DNA from: Muraenolepis orangiensis
Taxonomy: Eukaryota; Chordata; Actinopteri; Gadiformes; Muraenolepididae
Direction of reading: 5' to 3'
DNA length: 64,000 nucleotides
Assembly (NCBI GenBank): GCA_027704905.1
Contig: CM051005.1
Span: 14,876,044-14,940,043, forward strand
Position numbers and translations under genes: made by a program. The notes beneath the pieces were generated by a model. The model had not been told where the DNA came from and did not search any database. It was given only the letters and a program-made list of their open reading frames with translations. Below, in pieces: positions 49,921 to 64,000 of this stretch. The first letter of the stretch is position 1. The number at the start of each line of letters is the position of its first letter.

Positions 49921-50787
49921 CTTCAAACAGCTGGGGCGAGGCGGTCAGAGTGCATTAAGCCGTCCGGCAGGCTCCCTCCTCGGCCCCCCCACGGCTCCCT
50001 GGGGCCGTGATACTCCTCTCCGTGGTTCACTCTCCGGACCACACGAAGCCCTCGTCTCGAACCCCCTTCGCTACCGCCTGCCTTTTCCCACCTTGCTCCT
50101 CCAATATACGGTCCAAAACTGCGGTCGACGCTCGACGAATTTACAGTTTAGTATTCAGAGGCACAAACGACGCCATGGACTCGGACGAAATAGTTTTTAA
50201 AGAAGCAAACCAAACATAAACAATCGCGGACAGTTCGCTAGCTGCCGAGCTCGTTACTTTGTTGCACACGAAGCACTCACTGCTGCTGCTGTCACGGACT
50301 CTTCCGACCCTGTCACAGTGGTGCTCCACCTAGCGGAGAGGAGGAGTGAGGCAGGCAGCATGTTCTGTACTAGTCCATGGCGCTGTAGTTGCAATTCCAC
50401 CAGCGAAAATGATAAGCCTATTGTGTACATGATATGTATAGTTTCTTCCATTGCATATGCCGGAATAAACGTACGCATTTTGTTTAGATTGATTTCACAT
50501 ATGCACACACACAAATATACGTGTGCATTGAATTGCACTTTCAAGAGTAATTATGAATGTTCTTATGGAAAAACGAATAATTAAATAATTAATTCATTAA
50601 GTTGTAGACTGCCTGGGAGTTGAATTGTGTGATATTAAATAAGGGAATATTGTAAGGACAGAGAAATTGTTAGTATGTTTTCTCTTGCCCATCGAGTTGA
50701 TGGTGAACACATATCTTCATCCATTCATTTGCCATAGCAAATAAAATACTTTATGACACAAAAGTGAATATGTACAACAATTTGCCT

Positions 50788-50793
50788 TTTATT
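50788..50793 (-). terminator. copb2: Poly(A) signal of copb2
   Basis: AATAAA on the minus strand about 300 bases after the copb2 stop codon. It gives a compact 3' UTR and leaves about 0.5 kb to the dvl3 5' end near 50.2 kb. Confidence 0.6.
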
Positions 50794-51094
50794 CGACCAA
50801 TTGATAAATGATGTACCACCATAGCCCACAGGGGAGTTAATACGGTAAATACGGAACTCAATGCACAGACTTGTTAGTGACAGAAAGAAATGAGTACAAA
50901 ATGTCATTCTGAAATAGGTATAAGTAGCATTTCCTTCTGTTCTACAGAAACCCCCATCCATCACAAATGTGGCTGGACATGACGGCAGAATACATTTCAA
51001 GTACAAATAAAACAAAATACGGGTGTTTGGTCTCTCTTAATATTCTTTAAATAAATTCAGCAGTGGGTTAGGGTTCATCCGGGGGGGGGCGGTC

Positions 51095-61511
<10,417 letters not shown>

Positions 61512-62640
61512 CTTTTATTCCAACGTTGTCGGTATAAGATAAATATGTACAGTTAATATGTAAGCTAGATGTTTAGAGGTGTAGCGAGTCAGTGGACACA
61601 GCACCGATACTGACGTGGAACTTCCTGAGTTCCGATATCGCGAGAATTGCGCACTGGAAATGGTGACGTGACAATGCGATCGGCACGACTGGTCAGACGC
61701 CTCTCAAAGGAAAATATTCAAGACACAAAATTGTGAAAAGATGACAAGTCATCTAGTTAAAAGGTTAACACAGGGGCTACTGTGGCTTGGCATACCGTTC
61801 ACCGTGATATACTATATATATAATAACAATAATAATAATAATAATAATACATATATTTATTAATATATTTGTTTTAAATAAAAATACATATATATATATA
61901 TATAGGCTATATAAGCATTATATTCAGCATATATATATATATATAAGGATGAAAGGTATGAAAATGAAAGGTATGAAAATGTATCTAGGATAAGCAAATA
62001 TATATAAGGGCTAATGAAAGGTATGAGTATGTGTCTGGGACAACAGCGTCTATTCATTATAATATAAAGTATTGTTATTATACCCCAGAAACCATTTCCA
62101 GAATAAGTCTTTCAATATATGTCTGGTATTTTGTATTATCTCTGCTCCAGCACCCATTGCACCCCTAGCCCTTCAAGAAGGTGGAATCACTCGGAAGTAA
62201 CATTTCTCAATGTTATTTACTATTTTCCCCCCCGCTGGGGTTTTTTTTGGGCAATTTTCTGGTCTGATGGTTTTGGATTGTAGGGCTTGTCAAATGTCAT
62301 TTGAATGTGGTCCAATGTGTTCCTGGAACAGAGGGTCTCCAATAGTTTTTGTAGTTACACCATTCTATTCAGAAATCACTTTTGGAATTGTTTTAATACC
62401 AATTGTAACAATGACCAAAGTATTTTCATTGTTTGTTGAAATAGATTCATTACAATGTACCCTGCTATTTAACAATAGACACATGTTTGCAAGTAGTGTT
62501 AGTGGTAGTTAGCTTGCCTTCAACACAAGTGGGTTTGTAACATATAATAACACATTAACTTTGCAAACAATATTGCAGACGTTGGTGCATTGAATCAATT
62601 AATAAACGAGAATAAAAATAAAAACAGTTCCAAATGTTCG
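61512..62640. other. copb2 5' UTR/promoter and gap to rbp2
   Basis: Just upstream of the copb2 ATG is a leader and a CpG-containing promoter-like stretch (about 61560-61700; TTCCGATATCGCGAGAATT includes a TCGCGAGA motif, a known element of housekeeping promoters). From 61810 to 62000 the sequence is AT-rich with TATA repeats. No gene is seen between there and the rbp2 stop. Confidence 0.5.
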
Positions 62641-62643
62641 TGT

Positions 62644-62649
62644 TTTATT
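62644..62649 (-). terminator. rbp2: Poly(A) signal AATAAA overlapping the rbp2 stop codon
   Basis: The last codon and stop read GAATAA followed by AA, so AATAAA spans the stop codon itself. Downstream, on the minus strand, a T-rich stretch (about 62610-62630) could serve as the downstream element. If used, the 3' UTR is very short. Confidence 0.45.
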
Positions 62650-63783
62650 CTTTCCGCTTGAAGGCTTGAACAGAAACAACATCCTCACACGTTAATTCCT
62701 GTGGGAAAGAGAGAGGAACAAGTCAACTGGTGCTTGCGTTCCAAGAACAATGTGAAGCGACAACAACCAAAAACAAATCTTCTGAACAATCAAATCAATC
62801 CATCGATCAATCCATTTGCTTTCCCTTCTTATGATCTAATATAGGCCTAGCATCCTAATAAACTGACCATGTAAAGCTTGCCTCCTTCGATCCAGTACTT
62901 CCAGCCACGGTTAGCCTTCTCTCCCTTCTGGATGCAGACCAGTTTGTCCCCCTCCCAGTTCACCAGACTCTGGAATACAAAAGAGTGACCATCAGTAGAC
63001 ATTATGCTCACCATGTGCAATCCGGCAACTGAGTTGTTGAGTATTGGAATCAGTTTAGCTTTATGCTTCATCCCTGCATTTGACCTGGCAGTGGCATTTA
63101 TAGATCTGTCTGATATATCATTTGATCAAGTTTGTACAAAGCACCGCAAATATTTACTTCACCTCATGAAACCCAATTCATTTCCTGGCTGACGTGACAT
63201 TGGGTTTTAATCTTTGTGTTAATCACTCCACCTTTGATGGCAGAAGCCAATCTTTATAGGTGGTTATTACACCTGACAACATATTTTTCTTCTGCTGATA
63301 ACATGTACATATGCTATTTGGTCAATAAATGCTTCTATCCAAAGCAACTAGGATAGAGGTTAGGCCTCTTGCTCAAGGATACCTGCAGGTTAAACTGTGG
63401 CCATTGGGGTTCAAACCCGAAACCTTTCGCTAATGCTCTGCCCTGCGTTATGTGCCTCACAGGTCCTGTAAATGCGCTTTACAGGTCCTATTTGAAGCCT
63501 ATCACCCTAACCCTAGCCCCCGCCCACCCCCCCAAAGAGCAAGGAAAAACCTTAATTATCCAGAGAAGAAGAAACCTTGGACACACGCAACCTATGCAAC
63601 CTACCTTGACGTGTCTGTTGTCCAGTCCTTTGGTGAACTCGTCAAAGTCCACCCCAATTGTGAAGGACTGCTTGTAGTTCCGGAAGATGCTCAGTGTCTT
63701 GATCTCAATTGAGTCTCCATGCTGGGCTACCACTTTGGTCTGCGACAAGGTCATGGCGATTTTCCTTAAAGCAAAATTAACAT
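62645..63783 (-). CDS. rbp2: Cellular retinol-binding protein 2-like (exon 1 missing)
   Basis: Intracellular lipid-binding protein (FABP/CRBP family) that carries retinol and retinal in the cytosol, in mammals chiefly in enterocytes. Exons 2-4 are present: 63605-63783, 62868-62969, 62645-62698, matching the fixed four-exon layout of this family. Exon 1 (about 24 residues) lies right of the window. The visible part reads DVNFALRKIAMTLSQTKVV, then VDFDEFTKGLDNRHVK, VNWEGDKLVCIQKGEKANRG and ends ELTCEDVVSVQAFKRKE. FDEFTKGLDNRHVK and the WEGDKLVC.QKGEK.NRGW pattern favour RBP2 over RBP1. The residue at the second ligand glutamine (Q in WTQWIEG/WKQWIEG of mammals) is tyrosine here (WKYWIEG). copb2 is the next gene downstream, as on human 3q23. 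The fish a/b paralogue is not assigned. Confidence 0.88.
63318..63455. repeat. SINE-like dispersed repeat (rbp2 intron)
   Basis: GTCAATAAATGCTTCTATCC and AAAGCAACTAGGATAGAGG, followed by CTCTTGCTCAAGGATACCTG and a tRNA-like GGTTCAAACCCGAAACC. Lies in the intron between rbp2 exons 2 and 3. Confidence 0.55.
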
Positions 63784-64000
63784 CTATAAAAAAAAGAAAA
63801 CAGGACAGTGTGAGTTGAATATTGCGATGAAATGTAGAGGCAAATATATTTCTTTATTTTGTATGGATTATAACTAAGGTCTTCTGCTTTTTCAATGGGC
63901 AAGCCTTTTGTGTTGTAAATTATCATAACGTATAAGTACTTAATATCTTCATGATGATGAAAGGATGAATATCTTAAAAATGACTATATTTAAACAATGT

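Overview
The window is vertebrate nuclear DNA, almost certainly from a ray-finned (teleost) fish. The genes have many GT-AG introns, their closest remembered relatives are vertebrate proteins, and one gene is an actinodin, a fin-fold protein family known from fish. Very long CA/TG and GA/CT microsatellites, at least 22 of them and roughly 3 kb by hand tally, lie mostly in introns. Such density is known from codfish (Gadiformes), so a cod-like fish is a reasonable but unproven guess. There is no sign of prokaryotic DNA, CRISPR, rRNA, tRNA or protein-coding virus sequence.

Layout: seven protein-coding genes, six on the minus strand. (1) 1-7.85 kb, minus: dync1i2-like cytoplasmic dynein intermediate chain; its 3' exons lie outside the window. 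(2) 8.5-10.6 kb, minus: an actinodin, 302 aa. (3) 13.8-22.6 kb, plus: pcyt1a, choline-phosphate cytidylyltransferase, 372 aa. (4) 22.8-33.8 kb, minus: ap2m1, clathrin adaptor AP-2 mu subunit, 434 aa, tail-to-tail with pcyt1a. (5) about 34.5-50.2 kb, minus: dvl3, Dishevelled-3, 694 aa. (6) 50.8-61.6 kb, minus: copb2, coatomer beta' subunit, 945 aa. (7) 62.6 kb to past the right edge, minus: rbp2-like cellular retinol-binding protein; exon 1 is outside. I built the exon models by hand from splice sites, and the reading phases of the coding exons agree throughout each gene.

The genes are not an operon and act in separate cell-biology tasks: retrograde transport motor, fin skeleton, phosphatidylcholine synthesis, endocytosis, Wnt signalling, Golgi COPI coat, and retinoid handling. 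The pairs dvl3/ap2m1 and copb2/rbp2 are also neighbours on human chromosome 3q, so this is largely conserved vertebrate synteny.

Between and inside the genes are transposon remnants: a pogo/Tigger-like deletion derivative with TIRs, a hAT-like element with an 8-bp duplication, a TTAA-flanked MITE, a Tc1-like end, and several SINE-like dispersed repeats. There are also four minisatellites. The most unusual structure is copb2 intron 1, where a 30-bp tandem array duplicates the 3' splice site about 18 times. I found no clearly undescribed multigene system.
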